A stretch of DNA of 64,000 nucleotides from Bimuria novae-zelandiae CBS 107.79 (GCA_010015655.1 ML976656.1:328165-392164), one strand, 5' to 3'. Numbered from the stretch's first letter, positions 46,418-58,284 are shown. Notes: generated by a model from the letters alone, not told the origin. Numbers and translations: made by a program.

Positions 46418-46964
46418 ACTACGCTTGTCCAGACTCTTCATTCGTTTCAGGCTCCTGGACAAAAGGTCGACGATATGCAAGAGGCACACGGCCTAGTGTC
46501 ATCCCAAGTCAAACGGCTACTCTGCAACAGGTTGATCAAGCGCAAGACGCGCATCCATGCTCACATTCACTCATTTACAATTATCCAGATCCGCTGTTCG
46601 CGCTCGGTCACTGCAAGAAGCCGAGCTATGCGAATGCGGATAGCCGTTGCGATGTCCGTAGCGTTGGCTTGCAGCCACCCGCCCGAAATTATAGATCTCC
46701 ATGATACCCCACAAATTTATTCTGCTTTCACAGCACGTTCTGTTTCCAGGCTTTACAATTGAAAGATCATGCGATCATTCTCGTGTGAGTCGAACAATGT
46801 CTACTCCTTGTGATGTTCCTACCTACTGGGAACAGTTTCCTCTTTCGCCATGCCGCTCTGCCCCAGCCTACCTCGTCCGCCCAACCTCCGAATCTCCTCC
46901 CCATACAAACCACCAATTCCTGCACGACCAATCCCACCTTCCCCTTCCATCCCAGCACCACCCC
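46418..46964. other. Convergent intergenic stretch
   Basis: Between the ends of RRN11 (plus) and the cyclotransferase-like gene (minus). C-rich on the plus strand near the right end. No supported gene. Confidence 0.5.
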
Positions 46965-47597
46965 TCACCCCCCACCCACATTCTCATCCACAAACGCCCC
47001 CGCCTGCCTCCACGCCTTCTCCTCCAAACTCTTCCTCCCCTTCCCCCCCTTCTCCTCCGGAATCCACTTCCGCATGACCTCGTCCACATACGCCCTCGGC
47101 ACTCCCATGCTCAGCGCATCCTCAATCCCCCGATTCATCCTAAACACATACTCCTCCTTCGGCGTCCCCCCCGTCACCCGCTTCCGATCCACATACACGA
47201 GCATGGGCTTTCCTTTCTCGGTGGGCGGCACTGAAACGTCGACGGGTCCGCCACCTTCGGGGGCGGCCCAGAAGTCGCATGGAAGATACTCTTTCGTGTA
47301 CGCGGTGGGGACACCTTCGTTACGGTCGAGCGCGGCTTCGTCGGTAGGGGGGAGGGCGTAGACGAGGCCGTAGACGGAGTGTGCGTAGCGGGATTCCTTG
47401 GATGAGGAGTTTTGTGGGGAGAGGGAGTAGACGACGTTTGCGTAGCCGCGGGCGTTGATGATGAAGGTGTAGGAGGGGAGGAGGGCGATGCCGAGGTAGG
47501 GGGAGGAGGGGCAGCGGGTACGCATTTGGGAGAGCCAGAGGTTGGAGCCGAAGCCGAAGTAGAGGGTTGGAGATGGTGCTGGTGAAGGGGGAGCCAT
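46965..47597 (-). CDS. Gamma-glutamylcyclotransferase-like protein
   Basis: Single exon, 210 aa. The N-terminal LYFGFGSNLWLSQMRTRCPS is the substrate-binding YxxYGSNL loop of the gamma-glutamylcyclotransferase fold. These enzymes release 5-oxoproline from gamma-glutamyl dipeptides or glutathione. VYGLVYALPPTDEAALDRNE leads to LDRNEGVPTAYTKEYLP; the Glu in NEG is the likely catalytic acid by analogy. The C-terminal half (YVFRMNRGIEDALSMGVPRA, YVDEVMRKWIPEE) is helical and typical of fungal members. No signal peptide, so cytosolic. ATG at 47597 is well placed just before the fold begins. Substrate (dipeptide versus glutathione) cannot be settled from sequence. Confidence 0.85.
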   Translation of the reverse strand: MAPPSPAPSPTLYFGFGSNLWLSQMRTRCPSSPYLGIALLPSYTFIINARGYANVVYSLSPQNSSSKESRYAHSVYGLVYALPPTDEAALDRNEGVPTAYTKEYLPCDFWAAPEGGGPVDVSVPPTEKGKPMLVYVDRKRVTGGTPKEEYVFRMNRGIEDALSMGVPRAYVDEVMRKWIPEEKGGKGRKSLEEKAWRQAGAFVDENVGGG

Positions 47598-48755
47598 GGC
47601 GCGAAAATTACAGAGTTAGAGACGCTGTTGTAGAGGTTGGAGGTTGTAAGGAAGGTGAGAGCGCTGATGCCTAGATGCCCTTGATGTCCTTGAATGACAG
47701 GAAGCGTAAGGAGGTTCCCGTCCAGGGGTATCGGCTTGCTGAGGGACCTGGTTCTTTTCTAGGTTGCGTATTTCGAAGTGGCACAGAAAATGTCTTAATC
47801 TCAAGTGTTGTTGAGGTATGGTTTTTCGCTATGGTTTCTCTGGTTGGTGGCCTTGGAGAGTCAGTACTTGGGTGATTAGTGTTTAGAAAGAGTTGTAGGC
47901 CGATGGTTCGGAGGAAGGTGTTAATATGCGCGCGCTGATCGGGAAAGTGGGGTGAAGATCCACCGATGAAGGAGTCAAGAGATTCTCAGGCCCAGGGAAT
48001 ACCCGTGACTGTACTCTTAGAAGATTCTTGGTTCTTCTGGTACTAAGAATGATGATCGGAATAATTGTGGAAAAGGCAATGATGCTACTATGATTAGCAG
48101 GAGTATCTTCTTGCGTCTGGTACCTGGGCTTTTTCTTTTGTCGTTAATAACGACCTAAACAGATCCAGTGACACAGAGCAATTAAAAAACGTAGGAATTA
48201 CAGCAGTAAAAGGGCGCACTAAAATCATATACAGAAATAGGGCGGAGATGCGTGCTGAGATGCGTGTGTAAGGCGCAAGAGGCGGATGTTGGGCGGTACC
48301 TGGAGGGTGCCCCCACCATCGTTCCGAACCGACTTCGGAACGCGCGGGGCTCGGAATGAAATGTGAAATTTGTTCGTAAACGGTTACACTGCTCTATATG
48401 GACGTATATCTTTGTTTCTCTCCAAGTCCTCGAGCTACTTTTTCGTTTGGCAATTGGGAGTCCTGCAGGGCTGCACGTGGGGCAAGGAGAACAAATAGTG
48501 GTTCACTCCAATCCTACTCGGCTCATCCCGCCTTGCGAACCACATGTTTGGTGCTCACAAACATTCGAACCGCGGTTGGATTTTGATCTTTTAGCAAGGC
48601 TGTCGGTACTACTACTGCCTTATAAGTATCGACCTGCCTACGATATCTGTGCGCTTTCCGGATCACGAATTTTCTTGGAAAGAAGTACCGAGAGGCGCGC
48701 TTCCAGTCATTCCCCAACAACTCCCCTTCGAATAAACACAACCTTTGCCCTCAAT
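47598..48755. promoter_or_regulatory. Divergent intergenic region before the histidinol-phosphatase gene
   Basis: About 1.2 kb between two genes that point away from each other. No motif-bearing open frame. I looked for a clear general-amino-acid-control site (TGASTCA) close to the histidine gene and did not find a convincing one. Confidence 0.45.
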
Positions 48756-49789
48756 ATGCCATACTCACACCACAGCCATTCGGGACAATTCTGTGGGCAT
48801 GCGAAGAACACCCTAGAAGAGGTAATCCAGGACGCGATAGCGAAAGGTTTCCATACATTTGCGCTGACGGAGCACATCCCGCGACCGATTGAGGACTTTT
48901 ATCCCGAGGAGGTTTGTTGCATCCAGGCACGGAAAAAAATTGGAGTCCGGTTGTTCTGACTGCGCTTAGGTAAATTTCCATACAGTGGAGTCACTTGCGA
49001 AGCTCTTCGATGAGTTCCTGGTCGAAGCAGAACGCATGAGAAATGCATACTCCTCCCAGATCAAGCTCCTGATAGGCTTTGAGTCGGAGTGGATTCGTCC
49101 TTCGACACACCAGATAATAGAAAATATCTTCACAAAGTACAAGTTCGACTTCTTCATGGGATCAATACACCACACCCACACCATACCCATCGACTTCGAT
49201 CGTGCTACCTACGAGAAAGCTCGCGCAGCGGCAGGAGGGACGGACGAGAGACTATTCGAGGACTATTTCGACGAGCAGTACGGAATGCTTCAAGCACTGA
49301 GACCGCCTGTGGTAGGGCATTTCGACCTGATCCGACTGCTGAGCGATCATCGGGACGCCGACTTCGAAGGTATGGAGGGTGTTTGGAAGCTGATGCAGCG
49401 AAATTTGGAATTCGTTGCCTCGTATGGCGGAGTACTAGAGCTCAACTCGGCAGGACTCCGCAAAGGTCTCGCCGAACCCTACCCTTGCTCGCCCGTGTGC
49501 CTGGTACGTCACACCGCTTCACTTCTATGTTCTAGTTCTTCTAACGCTTATCGTGGAGGCATTCCTTTGGATGGGCGGTCGTTTCGCCATGAGTGATGAC
49601 AGCCATGGCACTGATCAAATAGGTACCAATTACCCTCGCTTGTTGCAATTTATGCGAAAAGTCGGTATCAAGGAGTTGTTCTACGTAGATAGGAACGCTG
49701 CACCCACCGATGGCCGGTTTGCGGCGGGATTCTCGAGCATCCCCGTGGACGACCTGATTCATCTGCCATTTTGGAACACCGCACGGTAG
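48756..49789 (+). CDS. HIS2: Histidinol-phosphatase (PHP family)
   Basis: Removes phosphate from L-histidinol phosphate, the penultimate chemical conversion of histidine synthesis before the dehydrogenase, in the cytosol. Three exons: 48756-48911, 48970-49503, 49559-49789; 306 aa, frame intact. The PHP metal-binding motif opens the protein: HHSHSGQFCGHA (from about residue 5), with the FCGHA form typical of histidinol-phosphatases. FALTEHIPRP carries the second metal-site His. FFMGSIHHTHTIPIDFD, VVGHFDLIRLLSDHRD and FAMSDDSHGTDQIG carry further conserved His and Asp ligands. The second intron acceptor (..TCGTGGAG|GCATTC) is the least certain joint and could move by a few codons. Length agrees with other fungal proteins of this family (about 300-335 aa). 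Confidence 0.92.
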
Positions 49790-50574
49790 AGTACGCATCT
49801 TCATAATTCATTTGAAGACGCGCCATCAGCGGGTAGAATCAAGCGGCAGTGGCAGAGAAACTATCCGGAGTGGAAATGCCTTAGAGCACAAGCCGTCATT
49901 TAAATTCCGAATCCGACAACTTTAGGCGAACGAATCCCTTCAGGTTTCACAGACATTTCACAGCACACACTGCATGATCGTGACCCCCCATGCACCGACT
50001 TGCTTTTTCACTGAGACTATTGCGATCATCCCAGGCAAAGCAACAACTGTGTTGAGGCTCGTCAAACGGCTCGCGTGGGCGGCGTGGGATGACAAGGCGC
50101 TGAAATGGGAAACAATTCCCAGCCGCTGCAAGCGCATGACTCTTGGCCAATCTCAAAGCCGGAACCGGCCCAAACCCAAAAGTCCGGGTTCCCAACCAAC
50201 GCATGCGTGGGCTCACGATCGCCTTAAGAGGGCCACCGGCTGCGCAGAGCGATGCTATGTCCACGTGTAAAAGGTTGGCGGATCAGGTTGGAAGCGAGGG
50301 GGCATCGATCTTGATATCTCCTTTACGACGGGCCCTCTCCTGTGAAAATCGCCGCCAGTTCCGTCTCGAACATCGAATGATGAGATTACGTGAACAGCCC
50401 GTACGATATATTATTCTTTTGCAGCGTTTACCGCGAGACTTGGCTAGCGACCTTTAGTTTGGAAACATTTTCAGGACCGTTTTCGGTGTGCAGGCGGAAC
50501 TAAGGTACATGATTCGCTCCCGTTTCATTGGCGAGCCGCTCTGAGATAGGTTTCACTTGTCACTGCCAGGGGGG
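49790..50574. other. Intergenic stretch after the histidinol-phosphatase gene
   Basis: Overlapping short frames on both strands without motif. No supported gene. Confidence 0.45.
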
Positions 50575-50919
50575 CTAGTACTTGACAGCGTCGCGCTTTT
50601 CGCGGTCAGTCGTCGCCGACATCAGATGTTCCCTAAGTAGCCTACACGGGGGAGACGGAGAGAGTTGCGCAGACCAGGATAGCCATAGCATTGCCGGAGT
50701 AGTTTGCGAGAACAAGATTCGAGAGGTGGCCAAGTGCGCTGGGACTAGCGGTTTCTTTTGGCGACACAGGCTCCCAGCGGATCTCGATTTGAGTCTTCGA
50801 TCGCTGTTGATTTCTGCACGCAAAGTTTCATTTAGGGCTCTCGTCATCGCCAGCTCGAGAGCCTGTTTCAATGACTCAAATTTTCTGGACGGCAATAAGG
50901 GGAGAATGCTGGACAACAT
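50575..50919 (-). CDS. Possible small protein, 114 aa or fewer after splicing
   Basis: ATG-initiated minus-strand frame. The first half (SRKFESLKQALELAMTRALN, then ETLRAEINSDRRLKSR) looks like an amphipathic helix and real protein. The second half is less convincing and may hold an intron, with MSATTDREKRDAVKY as a plausible final exon. I do not recognise it. An overlapping plus-strand frame of 186 codons (50582-51142) weakens the case. Confidence 0.3.
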   Translation of the reverse strand: MLSSILPLLPSRKFESLKQALELAMTRALNETLRAEINSDRRLKSRSAGSLCRQKKPLVPAHLATSRILFSQTTPAMLWLSWSAQLSPSPPCRLLREHLMSATTDREKRDAVKY

Positions 50920-51829
50920 GCCGACACCCTTGGCAGCTTCTGCAAGGCGGGAGGCTTACAGCGATTCCGAGAGAGTGCAGCCACACCGGATGCAATTCAG
51001 CGCTCGTTATTGCCAACCGGTGACCAGTGACAGGGCGGAGAATGTTTCGGGGCCGGACCAGCGTGAAGGGTATGAAAGCATGCTGCTTGGCCCTGGGGAT
51101 ACTTTGTGCCTGCGCACCTGCACTCCACCCCACCTTATTTAGCTACACGCGACGTAGCGCAGGGAGGAAAACAACTTTGTCATGTCCACAAGCGGTGAGG
51201 TTGCGCGGCTCAGGCGCAAATTGTGTGTGGTATGCTGTCCGGATGTAATTGGTTGGGAAGTGCGTGGTGATGTCTTACATATCCTTAATCAAAGACCATT
51301 GGAACATACGATACCATATCTTGCGAAAGAGGCTTCGCATACCGCGCTGCCGGGGTGTTGAACAACGGTTAGGATCCGAGGGCCAGATTCGTCTCTACCC
51401 TGGCGCTCTCAAAACGGTGTGGGTTCGGGCAGCATGCCCCGAGAGACGGGCGGGCCCAGGAAGATGGCGGCTGCTGGTCGACATGGTTGTAGCAACCCTG
51501 AAGGTTTACCGTCGCGTATGCGAGGGCTTTAAGTGCTTAATGCAATCGTCAGACCAATCTGTTCCACGGCTTTTGAGGTCCTGGTCGTGTCGAGCAGCGC
51601 CCAAGCTCCAACAGATACGTCTTCAAAGCCTCCAACCCAAAGCTCAACACCTTCATCATAAAAGCCGTAGCCCAACCTCCTGATCTGCGGTCCTTTTTTC
51701 TCCAGTTTCTATATACCCACTTACCAATCTTTTAACCGTCTCCGCTCCACAAATACAGGAACATTGTCTTTCACGTACTATCAGCCTTACGACGCCCCCA
51801 CCTCACTTGTTGCCCCCAAAACGACCAGT
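50920..51829. other. Intergenic stretch upstream of the FKBP gene
   Basis: No supported gene; the pyrimidine-rich part near 51600-51760 is likely the FKBP promoter and leader. Confidence 0.4.
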
Positions 51830-52869
51830 ATGGGTATCGAAAAACAAGTTATCCGAGAGGGCAATGGAGTTTGTCCCCAGAAACATGATGAAGTCTCGAT
51901 GGAGTACACAGGTACCACAGCATGTTCCCACCATTTTGTCAACGCAGTCTCACCGATTTTTTAGGCTGGCTTTACGACGAAAGCAAAGCTGATAAGAAAG
52001 GAAACCAGTGAGGATCTCCCTCGAATAATCTACACCGCTTCGCATGTGCTGAATACGAATTCTAGATTCGATTCGTCAGTGGGACGCGGAGATCTCGTTA
52101 CCGAGATTGGCGTTGGTCGTGTTATTCGTGGTACGTGATTATACACGCATTTTTATGCGGGATACCTGTTGTACTCGAATACGGACACGGGCTCACACAC
52201 TGCACAGGGTGGGATGAAGGTATCCTAGGGACTTCAGGGTCAGCGCCCATGTCATTAGGCGAAAAAGCTACTCTGATCATTACACCGTGCGTACCGCGCC
52301 TACAGAGACAACGTTGATCGCTAATATTCAGACAGTGATTATGGCTACGGCGCTCGGTGAGTCATCACAACCGTTCATTGCGTATGCGACGCTCCTCCCG
52401 AAGTTTAATGGTCGACACCAAGACCGGAGTTTCACGCACACACCATATCGACACCTGCACGGTACGAGTTCAGGACCAGAATCCTTTCCGCTTTCGGCCC
52501 CAGACCAACACGCCGCACAACGGGCGCTACGCATCTTGACCGTCTTTGCTGTGACCTCACGAATGTCGATTACCCGCCGGTTTCTCAACACAGCATGCAA
52601 GGCAGCCCGAACCTCACGCTCAATGACCTCATACCATCTACTCGAATGCAGCTAATTTTTTCCATTAGTGGTTTCCATGGATTCATTCCTCCGAACGCTA
52701 TGCTGGTCTTGTAAGTATACCACAGATCATTTCTGCTGTCATCAGCCCGTCTTCTCCCATTCTTCCCTGCCTTTCAGTTCCCAGTTTTTGGGTCGTAGAG
52801 CTCCTCAATCGACATCACGCATGCGTTTGCCAACTTAACAAGACGCCACATGTGGTCATCCTTCCCTGA
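51830..52869 (+). CDS. FPR1: FKBP-type peptidyl-prolyl cis-trans isomerase
   Basis: Small immunophilin that isomerises Xaa-Pro bonds and binds FK506/rapamycin. Seven exons by splice signals: 51830-51911, 51965-52007, 52066-52130, 52208-52286, 52336-52356, 52669-52710, 52785-52869; 138 aa, frame intact. Order of motifs: MGIEKQVIREGNG, VSMEYTG, FDSSVGRG, VGRVIRGWDEGI, MSLGEKATLIITPDYGYGAR, GFHGFIPPNAMLVF and VVELL. These cover the active-site residues known from FKBP12 (Tyr in YTG, Asp in FDSS, Val-Ile in VIRG, Trp in GWDEG, Tyr in PDYGYG, Ile in FIPP, Phe in LVF). Odd points: one exon is only 21 nt, the following intron is 312 bp, there is a small insertion after GWDEGI (LGTSGSAP), and the tail runs about 20 residues past VELL. 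Canonical FKBP12 is 108-112 aa. The last acceptor (52784) was chosen because it restores VELL. Confidence 0.8.
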
Positions 52870-55457
52870 ACCGGTTCCAAGCCGAGCCAGCTTTTTTCCA
52901 ATACAGTACAGCTGCTGACCGCTCCAGTGACGTTGAACTCAAGGCTATCAACGGCCAGAGCGCCTCATAGCCCTACACCAACGCCGCGACCAGCAGACGA
53001 AACGATCGAGGCCATTTGGCCGATTGCCACCTCGGACCTAAATCGGACGCTGCGTCGACATCGAGCAGATGAGCCCAAAACCACAACCACACTCTCGCTG
53101 AAATTGCGTCCAGTCGCCCGCTCCAGGCGCAGGAGCGTCACAGGCCCGGCTTGCTTAGGACAAGCTTTCACACAACCCGTCTCAAAAATCTTGGTTTGAT
53201 TAGCTTTCTTTTTCCATCCGAACACCTCTCGGCTCGCGGACCGGGAGCAGATACGGAGATGATTCCATGCTGTTTATGCCTATCTAGTAGGTTTTCTGGG
53301 GACGGATTAATGGAGCCTAGGTGTCTCTGGTAAATGGTGTTGGTAATTGGTGACGTGGCCATTGGCTCCTGTCAACATCGGCATATTCAAATACAACCCC
53401 CTCGCACGAGGAAGGCATTTTCCACACAGACAAATTGCGTCGCATTCAATCGCCTTTGCATGCCGAATCTACCCGCTCAACCCTCCAACTCAATCGGTGT
53501 AGGATTAAGAGGTCTCCGAGTTTTTGCTCCGAACCTGCAAGGCTGCCGGCGCCGTGTAACACCTTTACTTTAACTCTTGGCCGCGACAGCCGCGCAACGG
53601 CTCTTAGATCGACGTGGGCACGAGTATGTTCGCAGATCGTTCGATCCGAGTTGGACGCAGGGTGAGACAGACGTTCTCACAGTACACCCTCACACCGACA
53701 TTGCGCCACGGGCAATGGGCCAACCACTTGATCCGTTCGGCTTGCCGAAGGTTTGTGCTGCTCCCAGCCGAATGACTACGATTGGGCAGATTGCGAATGG
53801 GATTCCGTTCGGCACGGTTCGTCCTACGACAGAGGAGCCATCAGCGTTCACAGCCCAGCCTTCCTTCCCTTTCGGTACACACTTGCGTTTTCTTACTGCA
53901 TCTCGTCAGGCCCTCTTTTGCACGTGCGTGACCAGTTTACTGCTCATTCGCAATGCTTTCCATACACGTTTACATGTGATTGCAGCAATCCATGCCACTA
54001 CTTCATTTCCTCCGTGAACATAGAATCGGTAGGACGCTTCCGAAATGCCTCTCGGTCCATGGAGTGCAAGTCTCCCGGCATGGCAGCTCGCAGATAGTCC
54101 CCCTTTGGGCGGCTCCACATCAACCTCGTTTTATCAGATGTACTGGGCACCCAGTGCGGAATCGTAAGCGAAAGAAGGATGCTATATGGATAATAAAAAC
54201 TTGGCGTGGCCTTCCATCCTGGTCGCTGGCACTTGCATTTCACCCTCAGGGCTACCTAGCTTGACTTCTCACACCGATTACGGGCCGCAGCCTGACGGTC
54301 ACAGCGTCTCGCCCGAACCGCAGAAAAAGTCTTGAATGCATGTGCATTTCTCTCGCCTCACATTTCCTGCGACGTTGTTCTGGCCTTGAGCAGGGATCCG
54401 CACCTGGAGATGTATCGTGTAGGGATCGGCGATCCGGGGCACGTTTGTGGAAAGGCCCAGATCCTGCACGTCCGGAGTATCGACCGTGTCTACGGGGTGT
54501 TTTCCCGGTTCGAAACTTGCACCTCAAGAGCCGGAACGAACACGCGCATGAGGTTTTTATACTCTGCCCAGCTGCACTGCAATGTCGACTTGCAGGGCGC
54601 AAGAATAGCAACGCCTTTGGCTCGACGACGTCGGGTATACAGCTAAAGCCGTGGCCGCATGTTGTTGGGCTGTAGGCTACATAGGGTGATAGCAATGCGG
54701 TCTGGGCGCGCTCGCCCGCGAACGTTGTGGCATGCAGACGGGAGAACTCGCTGAGGACTGACTGATCGGTCTCGGATTGATAAACCGTGTGTCGCTGTTA
54801 TTACGAATGCTACGGCGTCAGTGATTCGACGGCGGTACTGATAATCGCCATTTATTACGGCCATTCACGGGTCCTTGCGAGGAGCCTTTGGGCTGGCTGC
54901 CTCGAGGGATATCACTGTGGCCGAGGGTCAAATCAGAGACGGTTAACGCCTGGGAAACTAGTACGTGTATGCACTGTGTACCAAGGCCAAGCGTTTTTCG
55001 TGGCATCGTTTCCTCTCTATCAAACGACGTCCAAGGTTCGGACTAGAGCCGCGGTCCAAGAAGTTCGCTAGTTCACGTTTACGCCCAGACGGCGAGCCTA
55101 TCTGCGCCGCGAACGCGCGCTTTCCGCCGTTTATTCCACCGTCTTCCCTGCTTATGCGCCCGCTGCCCAAAGGCGAAGAAAACTCCGACTCCTTTCTGCG
55201 TTGTTTGCGTCACCAGCAACGGTGTGGCCAGTCGGTGCCTCGCGATGGCAGCGGACTGCTTTATACTTACCGATTACTGCAGCCAAGAGATATAGTCTGG
55301 GCGGGTGCACCCGAGTACCTGGTATGACAGGGATACGAAGCTGTAGTGGAGGGGTAATTTAGGCGGGACTTTCCTTGTCGTTGAGGTTGATTTTATCTTT
55401 CGATGGTGGACCGTCACAGTGAACGCTCGAACGAGCCGTGATGCCTCTTTGGTCCGG
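52870..55457. other. Gene-poor stretch, about 2.6 kb
   Basis: Several plus-strand frames of 75-146 codons (for example 53577-54017 and 53753-54097) have ATG or near-ATG starts but no recognisable domain, and minus-strand frames cover them. I do not call a gene. Confidence 0.45.
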
Positions 55458-55540
55458 TGTGTTGAGCCGTTGTGTTGAGCCGTTGTGTTGAGCCGTTGTG
55501 TTGAGCCGTTGTGTTGAGTCGTTGTGTTGAGCCGTTGTGT
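55458..55540. repeat. 13-bp minisatellite, about 6 copies
   Basis: Tandem GAGCCGTTGTGTT units, six in a row, one of them with GAGTCG in place of GAGCCG. Outside any supported gene. Confidence 0.9.
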
Positions 55541-56390
55541 CGCGTACTCCACTTTGAGGACTTGTGTTACATGCCGGTCTGGACACAAAACATGCGTGGA
55601 TGTACTAGTGCTCGCTACGGAGCATGTTCCTTCCATACACTCGCCTCTATTCTTTCATTTCCACATATACCCTCCATCACACTAGCAGAAAGAGTCATAG
55701 TCTGTCTGTTTTGAGACATTTACTTCAGTCGTACAAATATAGCTCCAACGACAATTCGATGCAGAATTGAGGGGAAGTCCGTGCGTACCGATCCGGTGTC
55801 CACAGAGCCGCGTACGTCAATGTTTGCCGGCAGGATCACGAGGGAGCACATGCATATGGCCAAGTTGCTTTAGTCTGAGCAAACTTGACAAGATCTCCAG
55901 ATATGTGTCAGCGTCGTTTATGCGCAGGAGTCTTGCCCTTGTTTCTAGCTCGATTGGTGAGGAGATGGGCGCAGAAAGACAGGGAAGCTGCTCTTAAAGT
56001 TTCAACAAGTTTCATGCCTAAATCCGGCACGGAGAAGGGAAGGCCGTGTTGGAAGAAAGTTTGGGTTTGCTGAAGAAGAGCTATGTGTGTAACGGGCGGT
56101 TAGGGAAATGAGGCGCTGAGGACAGCCTCGAGGCGTTTGTTTCGTACGAGCCGGGTGCTTCTCAGGGAACTTTTCTCGAAGAGAACCACGAGGACCGAAT
56201 GCTTGCTCGATTTCATGATCTGTCTAGCACTTACTGTGTGTATTGTCGGTTTGTTTTCATTGCAGTTATTTCTCCCTTTGCTGGAGCCGCATTTGTCAAG
56301 ACAAGTTGACGGACTTGTCACCTCCAGCATTCAGGCGGTTAGAATTGTTCGCCTAAGCATTAATCTACCGCCTCTATTGCAGAGCTACTA
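55541..56390. other. Intergenic stretch
   Basis: A minus-strand run around 55870-55990 reads PIELETRARLLRINDADTYL in one frame and looks protein-like, but it is short and surrounded by stops. Possible remnant; not called as a gene. Confidence 0.4.
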
Positions 56391-57629
56391 CTATAGTATA
56401 CATCCGTCTGCACACTCTGGGTCTGTCGAATTATAAGCAATCTGACCAACACTAGCACCAGGCTCAATGCTTGGGTCTCTCGGACTCTGAAACATCCTAC
56501 CCGTCTCCGGGGAATAAATCGTCTCCAGGATATCGCCAAATACATTTCGCACATTGGCGATAGACTGACCCTTCGTAACCGGGTCGTCCACGGTGACTAG
56601 CTACTCCAAAAATCCCCCATATGTCGCCAAAGAATCGTGGAAAGTGGTGATAATATAGGTGTTGCTGAGATCCGGGATCTATTTTTCTGTCGAATTTGAT
56701 GGTAGGATTTCAAGGTCGTCCATGACACGGTTGACAAAGTCGTAGACCCTGTAAATCAAGGACGTGTTCCAGAATTTAGCCATGCCCATCTCTACGGTGA
56801 TGGAAGGGATTTGATTGTCCACAAAGGTCGTCTCGATGCTGCCAGGCTCTCCCGGGTCTATCTTCAACGTGTCCGGCTGAAGAAGCTTCGCCAAGCGCTC
56901 GACGTAGGGAAGACGGAAGTCTGCATAACACCAAAGAGATGTTTCACCTCCGGTGCTGGGTGTGTCTTGATAACGATGTTAGCAGAGTTCGGAGCATCTG
57001 GATACTTTTTATGGCTTACGCAGGTCTATCCCAACGTCTACTTGGGATTTGTTTCCCCAAACATCGTTCCAAATATTGTGCGCCAGAAGTTCCGGGCCAC
57101 TGCTGCCATCTGAAGCGGCAACGCCCGGAAACACACGATTTACGTTGGTCAAGAAGCTGCTGTTATGAGACGTGAAGTAGTTGCGCTAGTTCAAATAGAT
57201 GCCCATTGGATTCACCGTCGGTATTCCAATTACTGGCAAGGTCAGTTGCATCACTCACCCGTTCATTTTAAACTTACCTGTGCCATTAAGGTTCGCAACT
57301 TGGCCTTCAAGCTACGCGAAAATTCGCTACACCACTCGGACCCCGTTCAGCTCATCACCATGAATAGCCCCGGAGAGTGCCAGCTTCTTCCCGCTCTCCA
57401 AGCTCTCTGGCGTTCCTCGCGCTACAAGCACTGGTATGTGGAGTGGCAGCCCACCATTGAGCTCACCCACCCTCAGGTAGTACCTCGAGACGCTCCTTGC
57501 AGGCACATCGGAAAGGTTTAAATATGATATGACTGGGACACCATTCAAGACTTCGCCCGTAAAGTTGGTTGCGGTGCTGGTCGTAGCGAACAGCGCCAGC
57601 GACGCGAAAAGTGGGGCAAACAGCTGCAT
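56391..57629 (-). pseudogene. Succinylglutamate desuccinylase/aspartoacylase-family pseudogene
   Basis: Zinc hydrolase family related to aspartoacylase; an intact copy would be a secreted metallo-deacylase. Exon pattern: 57629-57278, 57232-57020, 56965-56391, with introns still bearing good splice signals. A signal peptide is present (MQLFAPLFASLALFATTSTA). The metal-binding GxxHGDE motif is GAIHGDELNGVRVV, and DLHTPSTGG supplies the later His ligand across the second intron. FGDILETIYSPETGRMF and QSIANVRNVFGD mark the C-terminal barrel. Five in-frame TAG codons break it: 57327-57329 (VV-stop-RIFA), 57312-57314 (FA-stop-LEG), 57186-57188 (YLN-stop-RNYF), 56679-56681 (TEK-stop-IPD) and 56601-56603 (GFLE-stop-LVTVDD). 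At the first three, homologues typically carry Gln, so each equals one CAG to TAG transition. No frameshift was seen. The gene is dead but recently so. Confidence 0.88.
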
Positions 57630-58284
57630 CTTGTTATTCCAGCATTCGAATGCACGGGAAGCCTGAGGTTCGTGCACGTACTCTTATAACATTGGTTATG
57701 GTACTGATAAGATTCTTTCGCCTTCACGATGATAGCAACCGCGCGGAGGATGGCCTTTTGGGGGATTAGGAAGGTAGGAACTGCCATGACGATGCCGAGA
57801 CTGCTCAGAGCAAAGCTACGGCGTAGGATTCCGTTATCGGGCACTCTCCAAGTTTTCAATACAAATTCAAGTTATATCATTGATATCAATGTTTGTTTTG
57901 CATCTTTGACTGCCAGTTGTTGGATGAATTGCAAGTCGAAGGCTTCCATTGAGCGGGGCCAATGAGGTTTTGCGTTTACTAACTTAATAATAGCATCGGA
58001 TTCGCATCGCAAGTCTTTCCATCAACATCTTCACGACCAAGCATCCGCTCACAGTCCTGCTATCTTCCCCGTCATCCAAAAACAGTTATGCTTAGTTTTG
58101 AAGTTTGTCTATCAAAACCTCCTTTGGTCCATCGCAAGGGGCTTGTTCGTTCCTTGCATTTCGATGTTTTCCCTCTCAGGAATGTATGTTACTCTCCACA
58201 TAACAAACAACCCACTGAAGGTTGAAGATATGTTGGGAAGCACGATGCTCTCCGTTTCTTCGGTGTAAAGCACTAAAATTCACC
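57630..58284. other. Intergenic stretch
   Basis: About 0.65 kb of mixed composition with no motif-bearing frame. Confidence 0.45.

Noticed and set aside
53577..54017. Plus-strand frame containing APSRMTTIGQIANG, resembling a short RNA polymerase beta-subunit motif
   Set aside because: Only a few residues match and none of the neighbouring conserved polymerase blocks is present. Chance similarity is more likely.
57165..57521. Plus-strand 118-codon frame over the aspartoacylase pseudogene
   Set aside because: Antisense shadow of exon 1-2 of the pseudogene.
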